Shown one piece after another: positions 55,716-63,302 of a stretch of 64,000 nt of DNA. The translations under genes were made by a program, and so were the position numbers. Positions within the stretch are counted from its first letter, which is position 1. Each line of letters opens with the position of its first letter. The stretch spans positions 682,001 to 746,000 of the forward strand of contig NZ_JIAN01000005.1 in NCBI RefSeq assembly GCF_000688475.1, written 5' to 3'. Source of the DNA: Cellulomonas sp. URHE0023. Lineage in GTDB: Bacteria > Actinomycetota > Actinomycetes > Actinomycetales > Cellulomonadaceae. The notes under the pieces were generated by a model. That model was not told the origin of the DNA. It did not search any database and worked only from the letters and a program-made list of their open reading frames with translations.

Positions 55716-56132
55716 TCAGTCCGCGAGCGCGTCGAACCCTCCGTCGACGTACAGCCAGCGCCCGTCCTCACGCACGAACCGGCTCGTCTCATGCAGCCGC
55801 CCACGCTTGCCGATCGCCGTGCCGTCGTCGACCCGGTAGTGCGCGACGAACTCGACGGTCCCGGACTCGTCCCACGGGCCACCCGCGTCCGTCGCGACGA
55901 TGTCGAGGTGGCGCCAGATCATCTCCTCGTCCAGAAGGAGCTCGTCGGGCCGGGTGCTGGGGTGCCAGCTGGCGAGCAGGTAGTCCCGGTCGCGCGTCGC
56001 GAACCCGGTGTAGCGCGAGCGCATCAATGCCTCGGCGGTGGGTGCGCGGCCCCCGTCGAGCAGGTAGCGGCCGCAACAGTCGACGAACCTGTCACCCGAG
56101 CCGCACGGGCACCTGTCGTGCTCCGCATCCAT
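55716..56132 (-). CDS. ychJ: YchJ-family protein (UPF0225) with SEC-C motif
   Basis: The 138-residue protein starts with a SEC-C zinc motif (CPCGSGDRFVDCCG) and continues with the YchJ core: AEALMRSRYTGFATRD, WDESGTVEFVAHY and FVREDGRWLYVDG. The fold is NTF2-like; the function is unknown. AAGGAG lies six bases before the ATG. The original zinc ligands are all present. Confidence 0.88.
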   Translation of the reverse strand: MDAEHDRCPCGSGDRFVDCCGRYLLDGGRAPTAEALMRSRYTGFATRDRDYLLASWHPSTRPDELLLDEEMIWRHLDIVATDAGGPWDESGTVEFVAHYRVDDGTAIGKRGRLHETSRFVREDGRWLYVDGGFDALAD

Positions 56133-56413
56133 CGTCAGCTCCTTGCACAGTGGGCTCCGGGGGCGCGAACCTCCAAGGTTCGCCACAGCGTCCTCCGCGC
56201 CCTGTTTCACGATCGAGACAGTGTGCACGTTCCGGTCAGGCACATATTGCCGTACGGTTGTGCCTGTAGTCGCAGTGAATCGCTTGTCAGAAAGCCGCGG
56301 GAGACCCGGCAGAACGTTCTCGAGGATCACCTCGGAGCAGGACGACGAACACCGCTACCACCGGTCCCAGCTTGCTGGGGTTGTCCATACCGCACGTGAG
56401 AGAAGAGAGCATC
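56133..56413. other. Divergent region YchJ / cold-shock gene with long leader
   Basis: No gene is seen in these 281 bases. GCGAACCT-cca-AGGTTCGC (56165-56183) is a perfect inverted repeat 33 bases upstream of the YchJ start. The remainder is probably the long 5' leader typical of cold-shock mRNAs, which is known to switch structure with temperature; no structure can be proven here. Confidence 0.4.
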
Positions 56414-56617
56414 ATGCCTGTTGGCACCGTGAAGTGGTTCAACGCCGAGAAGGGCTTCGGCTTCATTGCCCCCGAGGACGGCGGACCCGACGTCTTCGCG
56501 CACTACTCGGCCATTACGACGAGCGGCTACCGCACGCTCGAGGAGAACCAGAAGGTTCAGTTCGAGGTCACGCAGGGCCCGAAGGGCCCGCAGGCGTCGA
56601 ACATCACGCCCGTCTGA
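56414..56617 (+). CDS. cspA: Cold-shock protein, CspA family
   Basis: The 67-residue OB-fold protein has RNP1 [11 protein letters not shown] and RNP2-like VFAHYSAI and starts [14 protein letters not shown]. It binds single-stranded RNA and DNA as an RNA chaperone. RNP2 has Ala and Tyr where many homologues have Val and Phe, a frequent actinobacterial variant. A perfect palindrome terminates the transcript 20 bases later. Confidence 0.95.
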   Translation: MPVGTVKWFNAEKGFGFIAPEDGGPDVFAHYSAITTSGYRTLEENQKVQFEVTQGPKGPQASNITPV

Positions 56618-56635
56618 GCTGAATAGCTCATAGCA

Positions 56636-56669
56636 CGAGACCCCGGCCGACTAGTCGGCCGGGGTCTCG
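56636..56669. terminator. 34-bp perfect palindrome after the cold-shock gene
   Basis: CGAGACCCCGGCCGAC and GTCGGCCGGGGTCTCG flank a central TA, so all 34 bases are symmetric. It is the strongest hairpin in the area and should act as a terminator. Confidence 0.8.
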
Positions 56670-56749
56670 TCGCATCCTCGGCCAGTGCGCCCGACGATGT
56701 GGCTCGACACGCATGTCTGCGCACCACGCACGACGTAAGGACGGACCAT

Positions 56750-57823
56750 ATGAGCTCTTCGACAGCTCTCCCGACGCGGCCGCGAGACCGCGCCGTCAGT
56801 GATTTCACCGAGCTCACCCGGACCGTGCAGGCCGCCGGCCTGATGAAGCGCCGGCCCGCGCACTACGCCGTGCGCCTCTCGGCCGCAGTTCTGGCCGTCC
56901 TGGGCCTCGTCGCGACGATCATCCTGGTCGGTGACTCCTGGTGGCAGATTGCCGTGGCGGCCGCCGCCGGCATCATCCTCACCCAGATCGCGTTCCTGGG
57001 CCACGACGCAGCGCACCGGCAGATCTTCGCCGACGGACGCGCCAACAACTGGACCTCGCTCGTGCTCGCCGACCTGTTCGTCGGCTTGAGCCATGGCTGG
57101 TGGCAGCGCAAGCACACCCGCCACCACGCCAACCCGAACAAGGTCGACGTCGACCCCGACATCGACCTCAAGTTCCTCTCGTTCACGCCCGACCAGGCGG
57201 ACGCCAAGACCGGTCGGTGGCAGGTCTGGTTCCTGAACCACCAGGGCTGGTTCTTCTTCCCGATGCTGTTCCTCGAGGGCGTCGCCCTGCACGTCTCGGC
57301 GATCCAGCGTCTGTCGCAGCGGGAGAAGCTGGACCACCGCGCCGCCGAGATCGTCATGATGACGATCCGGCTCGGCGGCGGGCTCGCGCTCGTGCTCCTG
57401 ACCATGTCCTGGCCGATCGCGCTCGTCTTCCTGGCGGTCCAGATGGGCATCTTCGGGTTCTACATGGGTGCCTCGTTCGCCCCGAACCACAAGGGCATGC
57501 CCCTGATCCCCAAGGACTCGCGCCTCGACTTCCTGCGCCGCCAGGTGCTGACGAGCCGCAACATCGGTGGCGGCCGCTGGGTCGACGTGCTGATGGGTGG
57601 TCTCAACCACCAGGTCGAGCACCACCTGTTCCCGTCGATGCCGCGCCCCTCCCTGCGCCGCGCCAAGCCGATCGTGCAGGCGTACTGCAAGGAGCACAAC
57701 ATCCCGTACAAGCAGGTGTCGCTGACCCAGTCGTACGCGATCATCGTGAAGTACCTGAACACCGTGGGCGTCCACGACCGCGACCCGTTCAACTGCCCGA
57801 TCACGGCCGTCTACCGCGCCTGA
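56750..57823 (+). CDS. Membrane fatty acid desaturase
   Basis: The 357-residue protein has the three His boxes of acyl desaturases, HDAAH (85-89), HTRHH (122-126) and QVEHH near residue 285, arranged between four membrane helices. The diiron centre introduces a double bond into membrane acyl chains. Its nearest relatives are actinobacterial desaturases with the LNHQVEHHLFP block. ATG 56750 follows TAAGGACGG. Proximity to the cold-shock gene fits a role in membrane fluidity; separate terminators suggest separate transcripts. Confidence 0.9.
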   Translation: MSSSTALPTRPRDRAVSDFTELTRTVQAAGLMKRRPAHYAVRLSAAVLAVLGLVATIILVGDSWWQIAVAAAAGIILTQIAFLGHDAAHRQIFADGRANNWTSLVLADLFVGLSHGWWQRKHTRHHANPNKVDVDPDIDLKFLSFTPDQADAKTGRWQVWFLNHQGWFFFPMLFLEGVALHVSAIQRLSQREKLDHRAAEIVMMTIRLGGGLALVLLTMSWPIALVFLAVQMGIFGFYMGASFAPNHKGMPLIPKDSRLDFLRRQVLTSRNIGGGRWVDVLMGGLNHQVEHHLFPSMPRPSLRRAKPIVQAYCKEHNIPYKQVSLTQSYAIIVKYLNTVGVHDRDPFNCPITAVYRA

Positions 57824-57844
57824 CGCACCGCCCACCGAACGTCC

Positions 57845-57880
57845 CGAAGTCCCCGCCGCCCATGGGCCGCGGGGACTTCG
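57845..57880. terminator. Hairpin after the desaturase gene
   Basis: CGAAGTCCCCGC (57845-57856) pairs with GCGGGGACTTCG (57869-57880) around a 12-base loop. It starts 22 bases after the desaturase stop. Confidence 0.75.
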
Positions 57881-57984
57881 TCGTGTCGGAGCAGCCGCAC
57901 GTGGCCGCGCGTATCTCCCGGTCCCACACCGACTCCTTCCTGACGACGTCGCTCACGACGTCACGCACTGCGAGGGGGAAGACC

Positions 57985-58434
57985 ATGGCACTGAGCGAGA
58001 CCGCGATCAGCATCATCGGGCGGCACCACGCGGAGATCTTCGATCTGTACGGCAACCCGTTCGGCCCGTACGGCCACGTGCACGTGGCCGCCCACCAGCA
58101 CGCCGCACTCAACCCGCAGCCTCTGCCGCCCGCCCTGCGGTCCGGCATCGCCGCCGCGTTCGAGCTCGTCGAGGTGGCCCGCTTCCAGCACCTCGTGCGC
58201 GGACAGGTGTCGATCGAGGTGTCGGACTACTGCGGCAACGAGGTGCACCCGCCGATCCCGGTCCCACCAGGCGGCGGACCGCAGCCCGACCCGTGGGCCG
58301 ACTACCACCTCGGCCTCGCCTTTGCGCTCGAGCTCACGGCGCACGCCTGGGAGCACACCGAGCTCGCCGACAGCGTCGAGAAGGTCCACGCCGTCGCGCT
58401 CGAGGAGGCCACGAGGCGGTTCGCGCAGGGGTGA
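57985..58434 (+). CDS. Hypothetical protein with LNPQPLPP motif
   Basis: The 149-residue protein starts MALSETAISIIGRHHAEIFD and has a His-rich VHVAAHQHAALNPQPLPPAL segment at residues about 32-51, then helical parts and VHPPIPVPPGGGPQPDPWAD. The motif LNPQPLPP recurs in uncharacterised proteins, but I know of no function for it. No signal peptide or membrane helix is visible. GAGGGGGAAGACC precedes the ATG. It follows the desaturase terminator by about 100 bases and is probably transcribed alone. Confidence 0.6.
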   Translation: MALSETAISIIGRHHAEIFDLYGNPFGPYGHVHVAAHQHAALNPQPLPPALRSGIAAAFELVEVARFQHLVRGQVSIEVSDYCGNEVHPPIPVPPGGGPQPDPWADYHLGLAFALELTAHAWEHTELADSVEKVHAVALEEATRRFAQG

Positions 58435-58484
58435 TCGTGGACGACCGTCGCGCTGGTGCGGTCCGCTCCCCTTAGACTCCCCCA

Positions 58485-58805
58485 GTGATCTTCAAGGCGG
58501 TGGGCGAGGGCAGGCCCTACCCGGACCATGGGCTCACCACGGCCAAGCAGTGGGCTGAGGTGGCACCGCGCCAGGTCCGGCTCGACGAGCTGACCACGAC
58601 CAAGCGCACGCTGGACCTTGATGCACTGCTCGCGGAGGACTCCACGTTCTACGGCGACATGTTCGCTCACGTGGTCCAGTACCGCGGCGTCATGTACCTC
58701 GAGGACGGCTTGCACCGTGCCGTGCGCGCCGCGCTGCACCAGCGGCCGGTCCTGCACGCGCGCGTCCTCGTGCTGCCGCGCGACGCGACCCCGGTGGCCC
58801 CGTGA
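58485..58805 (+). CDS. Conserved actinobacterial protein upstream of the LytR_C gene
   Basis: The 106-residue protein starts MIFKAVGEGRPYPDHGLT and has VAPRQVRLDELTTTKRTLDL and MYLEDGLHRAVRAAL. I recognise it as a conserved companion of LytR C-terminal-domain genes in actinobacteria, sometimes labelled an antitoxin-like protein. The LEDGLHRAVRAA stretch is ParB-like in style. Its function is unknown. It overlaps the LytR_C gene by four bases (GTGA). Confidence 0.65.
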   Translation: MIFKAVGEGRPYPDHGLTTAKQWAEVAPRQVRLDELTTTKRTLDLDALLAEDSTFYGDMFAHVVQYRGVMYLEDGLHRAVRAALHQRPVLHARVLVLPRDATPVAP

Positions 58806-59425
58806 GTGAGATCGAGCGCAACCGGCAGCTTCGTCGACGGCACATGCACGAGCGGCAGGCCGTGGTGTTCGGCGTGCTGCTCGCAGGCCTCGCACTCGTG
58901 GGGCTCGGCGCGGCGGCCGTCTACACCGGCAACCTCGACCTTCCCGGCCTGGATCGTGCGATCGCGCAGGCACCCTCACCCACCGAGATCGTGCAGCCGT
59001 ACCCGTGCCCGCCGGCCGGCGCGCTGCCCGTGCCCTACGCAGCCGTCACGGTCAACGTGAACAACGCGACCACGCGAGTCGGCCTCGCCGGCGCGACCGC
59101 CGAGGCGCTCAAGCAGCGCGGGTTCACCATCGGCACCACGTCCACCGTCGACGGGTACGACGGCGTCGCGCGCATCTCGTTCGGCAAGAACGGGGTCGCC
59201 CAGGCCTACACGCTCCTGGCGCAGTTCGACGGCGCGACGATGCTGGCGCTCGGCGGCGAAGACCCCACCGTCAACGTCGCCCTCGGCGCGCAGTTCGTGG
59301 AGCTCAAGCCGCTCGACGCCGTCACGCTCGACCCCGCCGTGCCTCTCGTGGCGCCGGCGGGCTGCATGCCCTACGAAGAGTTCGCGTCCACGGCGCAGAC
59401 GCCGGCTCCTGCGCCGGCAGGCTGA
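58802..59425 (+). CDS. LytR C-terminal-domain membrane protein
   Basis: The 207-residue protein has a basic N-terminus, one membrane helix (about 21-43) and an extracytoplasmic LytR_C domain with VTVNVNNATTRVGLAGATAEALKQRGF. This domain accompanies LCP enzymes that attach polymers to the wall; on its own it is thought to be an accessory. No LCP catalytic domain is present. The GTG overlaps the upstream stop. Confidence 0.85.
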   Translation: MSEIERNRQLRRRHMHERQAVVFGVLLAGLALVGLGAAAVYTGNLDLPGLDRAIAQAPSPTEIVQPYPCPPAGALPVPYAAVTVNVNNATTRVGLAGATAEALKQRGFTIGTTSTVDGYDGVARISFGKNGVAQAYTLLAQFDGATMLALGGEDPTVNVALGAQFVELKPLDAVTLDPAVPLVAPAGCMPYEEFASTAQTPAPAPAG

Positions 59426-59465
59426 CCTTCGGTTCGGCCTTCGACGCACAGGCTCGCGGACTAAC

Positions 59466-60797
59466 GTGGCCGCATCTGACGGCCCCGCACGGGTCACGTC
59501 CTGGGAGGTCCCGCTGCGCTCGGTGATGCAGTCCAAGCCCGCCGTGTGGGTCGCGTTCGGCCTCGTGCACGGGTGGCTGGCGTTCGTCGGCCTGGTGATG
59601 ATCCCTGCGCGGGCGTTCTGGGACCTCGAGCTCTACCGCTACTGGATGTGGCTCGGCCTGCACGAGGGCCAGTGGCCGGTGCTCACGGGCGACTGGGTGT
59701 ACCCGGCCGGCGCCATCGTGCCGATGCTCGCGGCTGCACCGGGTGGTACCGGCGGCGGCTCGCAGTACGCGACCGTGTGGGCGCTCATGGTGACCGTGCT
59801 CGACGCCGTCGCCATCGCGTTCCTCCTGCGCGCGCCACGTCCTGACAGGCCCCGCAGCGGCGGGACGACGACCGGGGCGTGGTGGTGGCTGGCGTTCCTG
59901 CTCCTGCTCGGCCCGATCGCCATGGGGCGCCTCGACGGTGTCGTGGCACCGGTGGTCGTCGTCGCACTTGCGATCGCGCTCGACCACCCGCGCATCGCGT
60001 CATCGCTGCTCACCGCGGCTGCGTGGGTCAAGGTCGCCCCCGGCACGCTACTGCTGTCGATGTTCTTCGCCGTGCGGCGTCCGTGGCGCAGCGTCGTGGT
60101 CCCCGGCGCCCTCGTCTCGGCCGTCATCATCGGTGCCGTCGCGCTCGGCGGCGGACTCTCGCACGTCGCCTCGTTCCTCACCGAGCAGGACAAGCGCGGC
60201 GTCCAGATCGAGTCGCCCGGCGCGACGCCGTGGATCATCGCCGGGCTGTTCACGTCGTCCGTCCGACCGTTCCTGAACGAGCCGATCGTGACCTGGGAGA
60301 TCGTCGGGCCGGGCACGCAGGCGGCCGCCGACGTCCTCGGCATCCTCCAGCCGGTGACCCTCGGGCTCGCCGTGCTGCTGCTCTGGTGGCGACGCGAACG
60401 GATCGGGGCGGCCCTGTGGTCGGGCGGACTGGCACGGACCGAGCTGCTCATCCGTGGCGCCATGCTCATCACGCTCGTCCTGCTCGTCTTCAACAAGGTG
60501 GGCTCACCGCAGTACATGACGTGGCTCGCGCCGCCGGTCGCCGTCGCGCTCGCCCTGCGCCTGCCCGGGTGGAAGGCCACGGCCTGGATCACCCTCGGCG
60601 TCGCAGGCGCGACTCAGCTGGTGTTCCCCTGGCAGTACAACGAGGTCATCCAGCAAGGCCCCGGCATCACGCTCGTGCTCGCGGCTCGGAACGTCGCGCT
60701 CGTCGCCCTCCTCGTGCACACGGTCGTGGTGCTCGTCCGGGCACCGCGGGAGGACCCGTCGCTCGAGGCCCCGGCCAGGTCGCTCGCTGCGGCCTAG
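59466..60797 (+). CDS. GT87/DUF2029-like integral membrane glycosyltransferase
   Basis: The 443-residue protein has about ten membrane helices. A short acidic loop (ARAFWDLELYRYWMW) sits after the first helix, where polyprenyl-mannose-dependent GT-C enzymes place their catalytic Asp; a GVVAPVVVVALAIALDHPRIA block follows. Such enzymes add mannose or arabinose to envelope glycans. The acceptor is unknown. GTG 59466 is used; an ATG at 59526 is possible. Its TAG shares bases with the stop of the converging LLM gene. Confidence 0.75.
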   Translation: MAASDGPARVTSWEVPLRSVMQSKPAVWVAFGLVHGWLAFVGLVMIPARAFWDLELYRYWMWLGLHEGQWPVLTGDWVYPAGAIVPMLAAAPGGTGGGSQYATVWALMVTVLDAVAIAFLLRAPRPDRPRSGGTTTGAWWWLAFLLLLGPIAMGRLDGVVAPVVVVALAIALDHPRIASSLLTAAAWVKVAPGTLLLSMFFAVRRPWRSVVVPGALVSAVIIGAVALGGGLSHVASFLTEQDKRGVQIESPGATPWIIAGLFTSSVRPFLNEPIVTWEIVGPGTQAAADVLGILQPVTLGLAVLLLWWRRERIGAALWSGGLARTELLIRGAMLITLVLLVFNKVGSPQYMTWLAPPVAVALALRLPGWKATAWITLGVAGATQLVFPWQYNEVIQQGPGITLVLAARNVALVALLVHTVVVLVRAPREDPSLEAPARSLAAA

Positions 60798-61705
60798 AGC
60801 TGGCTGGCCACCTCGGAGGCCACGAAGGCCAGGTGGTCCAGGTCGTGCAGGTCCAGCACCTGCAGGTAGATGCGGCTGACACCGAGCTCACCGAACGAGC
60901 CGATCCGGTCGACGATCGCCGAGGGAGTGCCCGCGAAGCCGGTCGCGCGAAGCTCCTGGACGTCCCGCCCGATCGCCGCGGCCCGACGCTCCACCTCGGC
61001 GTCGTCGCGACCAGCGCACACCACGTTGGCGACGGACATCGTGAGGCTCTCGGGCGCCCGACCGGCGGCCTCGCACGCCGCGTGCAGGACCTTGACCCGC
61101 GCCTCGACCTCGTGCGGCGCCGGGAAGTTCAGGTTGAACTCGGAGGCGTACCTGGCGGCCAGCGCGGGGGTCTTCGTCGCGCCGCTGCCGCCGATGATCA
61201 CCGGGATGGTGCCGACCGGCTTGGGCAACGCGGGCGAGTCGGTCAGGTCGTAGTGCTCACCGTGGAAGGTGTACGGGCCGGACGCCTTCCAGAGTCCCGT
61301 GATGACCTCGAGCTGCTCCGCGAAGAGGCCGAACCGCTTCTCCGGGAACGGGATCCCGTACGCGGCGTGCTCCCGCTCGAACCAGCCCGCCCCGAGACCG
61401 AGCTCGACACGGCCGCCCGACATCTGGTCGACCTGCGCGACCTGGATGGCCAGGATCCCCGGGTGCCGGAAGGTCGCCGACGAGACGAGCGTGCCGAGCT
61501 TGATCCGGCTCGTCTCGCGCGCAAGGCCCGCCAGGGTCGTCCAGGAGTCCGTGGGACCGGGCAGTCCGTCGCCCGCACCCATGCGCACGTAGTGGTCGGA
61601 GCGGAAGAAGGCGTCGAAGCCCAGCTCCTCGGTGGCTCTGGCGACGGCGAGCTGGTCGTCGTAGGAGGCGCCCTGCTGGGGCTCGATGAAGATGCGGAGA
61701 TCCAT
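60794..61705 (-). CDS. LLM-class F420-dependent oxidoreductase
   Basis: The 303-residue TIM-barrel protein has the luciferase-like opening MDLRIFIEPQQGASYDD, FDAFFRSDHYVRMG, MSGGRVELGLGAGWFEREH and PVIIGGSGATKTPALAARYA. These belong to the F420-dependent branch (TIGR03560). It probably uses reduced F420 in a hydride transfer on an unknown small molecule. It converges with the glycosyltransferase gene; both stops use the shared CTAG at 60794-60797. Confidence 0.88.
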   Translation of the reverse strand: MDLRIFIEPQQGASYDDQLAVARATEELGFDAFFRSDHYVRMGAGDGLPGPTDSWTTLAGLARETSRIKLGTLVSSATFRHPGILAIQVAQVDQMSGGRVELGLGAGWFEREHAAYGIPFPEKRFGLFAEQLEVITGLWKASGPYTFHGEHYDLTDSPALPKPVGTIPVIIGGSGATKTPALAARYASEFNLNFPAPHEVEARVKVLHAACEAAGRAPESLTMSVANVVCAGRDDAEVERRAAAIGRDVQELRATGFAGTPSAIVDRIGSFGELGVSRIYLQVLDLHDLDHLAFVASEVASQL

Positions 61706-61803
61706 GTGTCCAACCCTCACACATCAGCGCGCACCGTTCAGGTCCACGCACTGCCCGGACGTTCGCTCGCTCTGCAGGGGTGGGACGTGCGACGGTGGTT
61801 CTC

Positions 61804-62445
61804 GTGACCGCTCGCACCTCGGCCTTCGACCCGCTGGCAATCGCCGACTGGCGCCGCCGCGTCGCGCAGATGTACGCCGAGGTCCGCCGCATCGCCACCT
61901 CGGACCCGGAGACAGCCCACGGGGTGTGGGTCCAGCAGCGCGACGAGCTCTTCGCCACGCACCCCGCGTCGCCGCTCGACGCCGTGGGGTCGGCGGTGTT
62001 CGAGGGGCTGGACGTCGCCCGGTACGACGCGGCGTACCGGTTCGAGGCGGTCATCGAGCCCGCGGGCGAGCAGCGGATGGAGGTCGCGACCGCGACCGAC
62101 GGTGTCGTCCCGTTCGAGCGCATCGGGACCGTGCAGCTCGGCACGCTCGGCTCGTTGGCCGTGTGGTCCCTCAAGACGTATGCGGGAGGTCTGTTCCTGC
62201 CGGTGCGAGACGCGCTGGCCGGCACGAGGACCTACGGCGGGGGGCGGTACGTGCTGGACACCGTCAAGGGCGCGGACCACGGCATGGTCGGCGACCGCCT
62301 CGTCGTCGACCTGAACTTCGCGTACAACCCGTCCTGCGCGTACAACCCCGCATGGACCTGCCCCCTGGCCACGCGCGCCAACACCCTGCCCGTCGAGGTC
62401 CCGGTGGGCGAGCTCGCGTTCGCTGCGGACCACCCCGAGACGTGA
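61804..62445 (+). CDS. DUF1684 protein
   Basis: The 213-residue protein has the DUF1684 hallmark FAYNPSCAYNPAWTCPLATRANTLPVEVPVGE at its C-terminal third (two NP-x-C/W turns) and ADWRRRVAQMYAEVR at the N-terminus. The fold is a small beta-rich domain of unknown function. GTG 61804 is chosen; GTG 61780 would add eight residues. It overlaps the next gene (GTGA), so they form a pair. Confidence 0.78.
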   Translation: MTARTSAFDPLAIADWRRRVAQMYAEVRRIATSDPETAHGVWVQQRDELFATHPASPLDAVGSAVFEGLDVARYDAAYRFEAVIEPAGEQRMEVATATDGVVPFERIGTVQLGTLGSLAVWSLKTYAGGLFLPVRDALAGTRTYGGGRYVLDTVKGADHGMVGDRLVVDLNFAYNPSCAYNPAWTCPLATRANTLPVEVPVGELAFAADHPET

Positions 62446-63281
62446 CCGGGTCCGCGCTCACCTCCATGTGGGCGTGGGACAACCCGGTGCTCCCGGCACT
62501 CGACGCACGGGGTCGCGCCTACCAGCCGGCCTCCATGTCGTCGTTGGTCCGGTTCTGCGCGGCGCGCGAGCTCAGCCGGGTATTCATCGCCGCGCCCTGG
62601 GCGGCCGACGAGGGACCGGTCGGCTCGTGGTTCAGCGCCGCCTGCTCGGCACTGCGTGACACGTCCGTGCAGGTCCACCCGCTCGGCGGCGACCCCGGTT
62701 GGCTCGATCGTCCGTCCCTGGCCGTGACGTGGGCGCTCGCGGCCGCGCGGTCAGCGGGTCCCCCGCCTGACGGCTCGGACCTGATCGTGCAGCTCGACGT
62801 CGAGCCGTGGACCACACCGGCCTGGACGTCGGACCGGGCGCTCGTGCTCGACCGGTGGATCGCTGTCCTGTCCCTCGTGCGGGCATCGACGGCCATAGGC
62901 GTCGACGTGCCGTGGTGGCTGGCGCACGAGCCGTACCGCGACGGGACCGTCCTCGACGCGGTGCTGCCCCTCGCTACCCGGGTGGCCGTCGTCGCGTTCT
63001 CCGACCACGCCCGCGGCCCCTCGGGGATCGTGTCGCTGGCCGGACCCGCGGTCGCCGCAGCGTCAGCCACCGGCCTGCCGTTCACGGTCGGCGTGGAGAC
63101 CGACACGGCCGACGTCGCAGGGGGCCCGCAGTACACCTTCTGCTCGGCCGGCCCGGCAGCACTCGAGGAGGAGGCCGCGTGGGTCCGAGACGCCTTCGGG
63201 AACCTCCCCGGGTACGAGGGTGTGACCGTCGAGCACCACCGCGCCTGGCGCCGGCTGCTCGCGCTGGATGAGACCGGCTGA
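62442..63281 (+). CDS. Hypothetical protein with predicted barrel-like fold
   Basis: The 279-residue protein is a mix of alternating hydrophobic strands and helices with LIVQLDVEPWTTPAW, GVDVPWWLAHEPYRDG and VAVVAFSDHARG. These acidic and Trp-rich ends of strands are arranged like the active face of a TIM-barrel glycosidase, but I cannot name a family. The GTG overlaps the DUF1684 stop. No signal peptide is apparent. Confidence 0.6.
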   Translation: MTGSALTSMWAWDNPVLPALDARGRAYQPASMSSLVRFCAARELSRVFIAAPWAADEGPVGSWFSAACSALRDTSVQVHPLGGDPGWLDRPSLAVTWALAAARSAGPPPDGSDLIVQLDVEPWTTPAWTSDRALVLDRWIAVLSLVRASTAIGVDVPWWLAHEPYRDGTVLDAVLPLATRVAVVAFSDHARGPSGIVSLAGPAVAAASATGLPFTVGVETDTADVAGGPQYTFCSAGPAALEEEAAWVRDAFGNLPGYEGVTVEHHRAWRRLLALDETG

Positions 63282-63302
63282 CGCGTCCCACGAGGTCAGG
63301 CC

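Noticed and set aside
56165..56183. GCGAACCT-cca-AGGTTCGC as a possible SOS box
   Set aside because: The half-sites are seven bases apart instead of four, and YchJ is not a known SOS gene; kept only as an inverted repeat.
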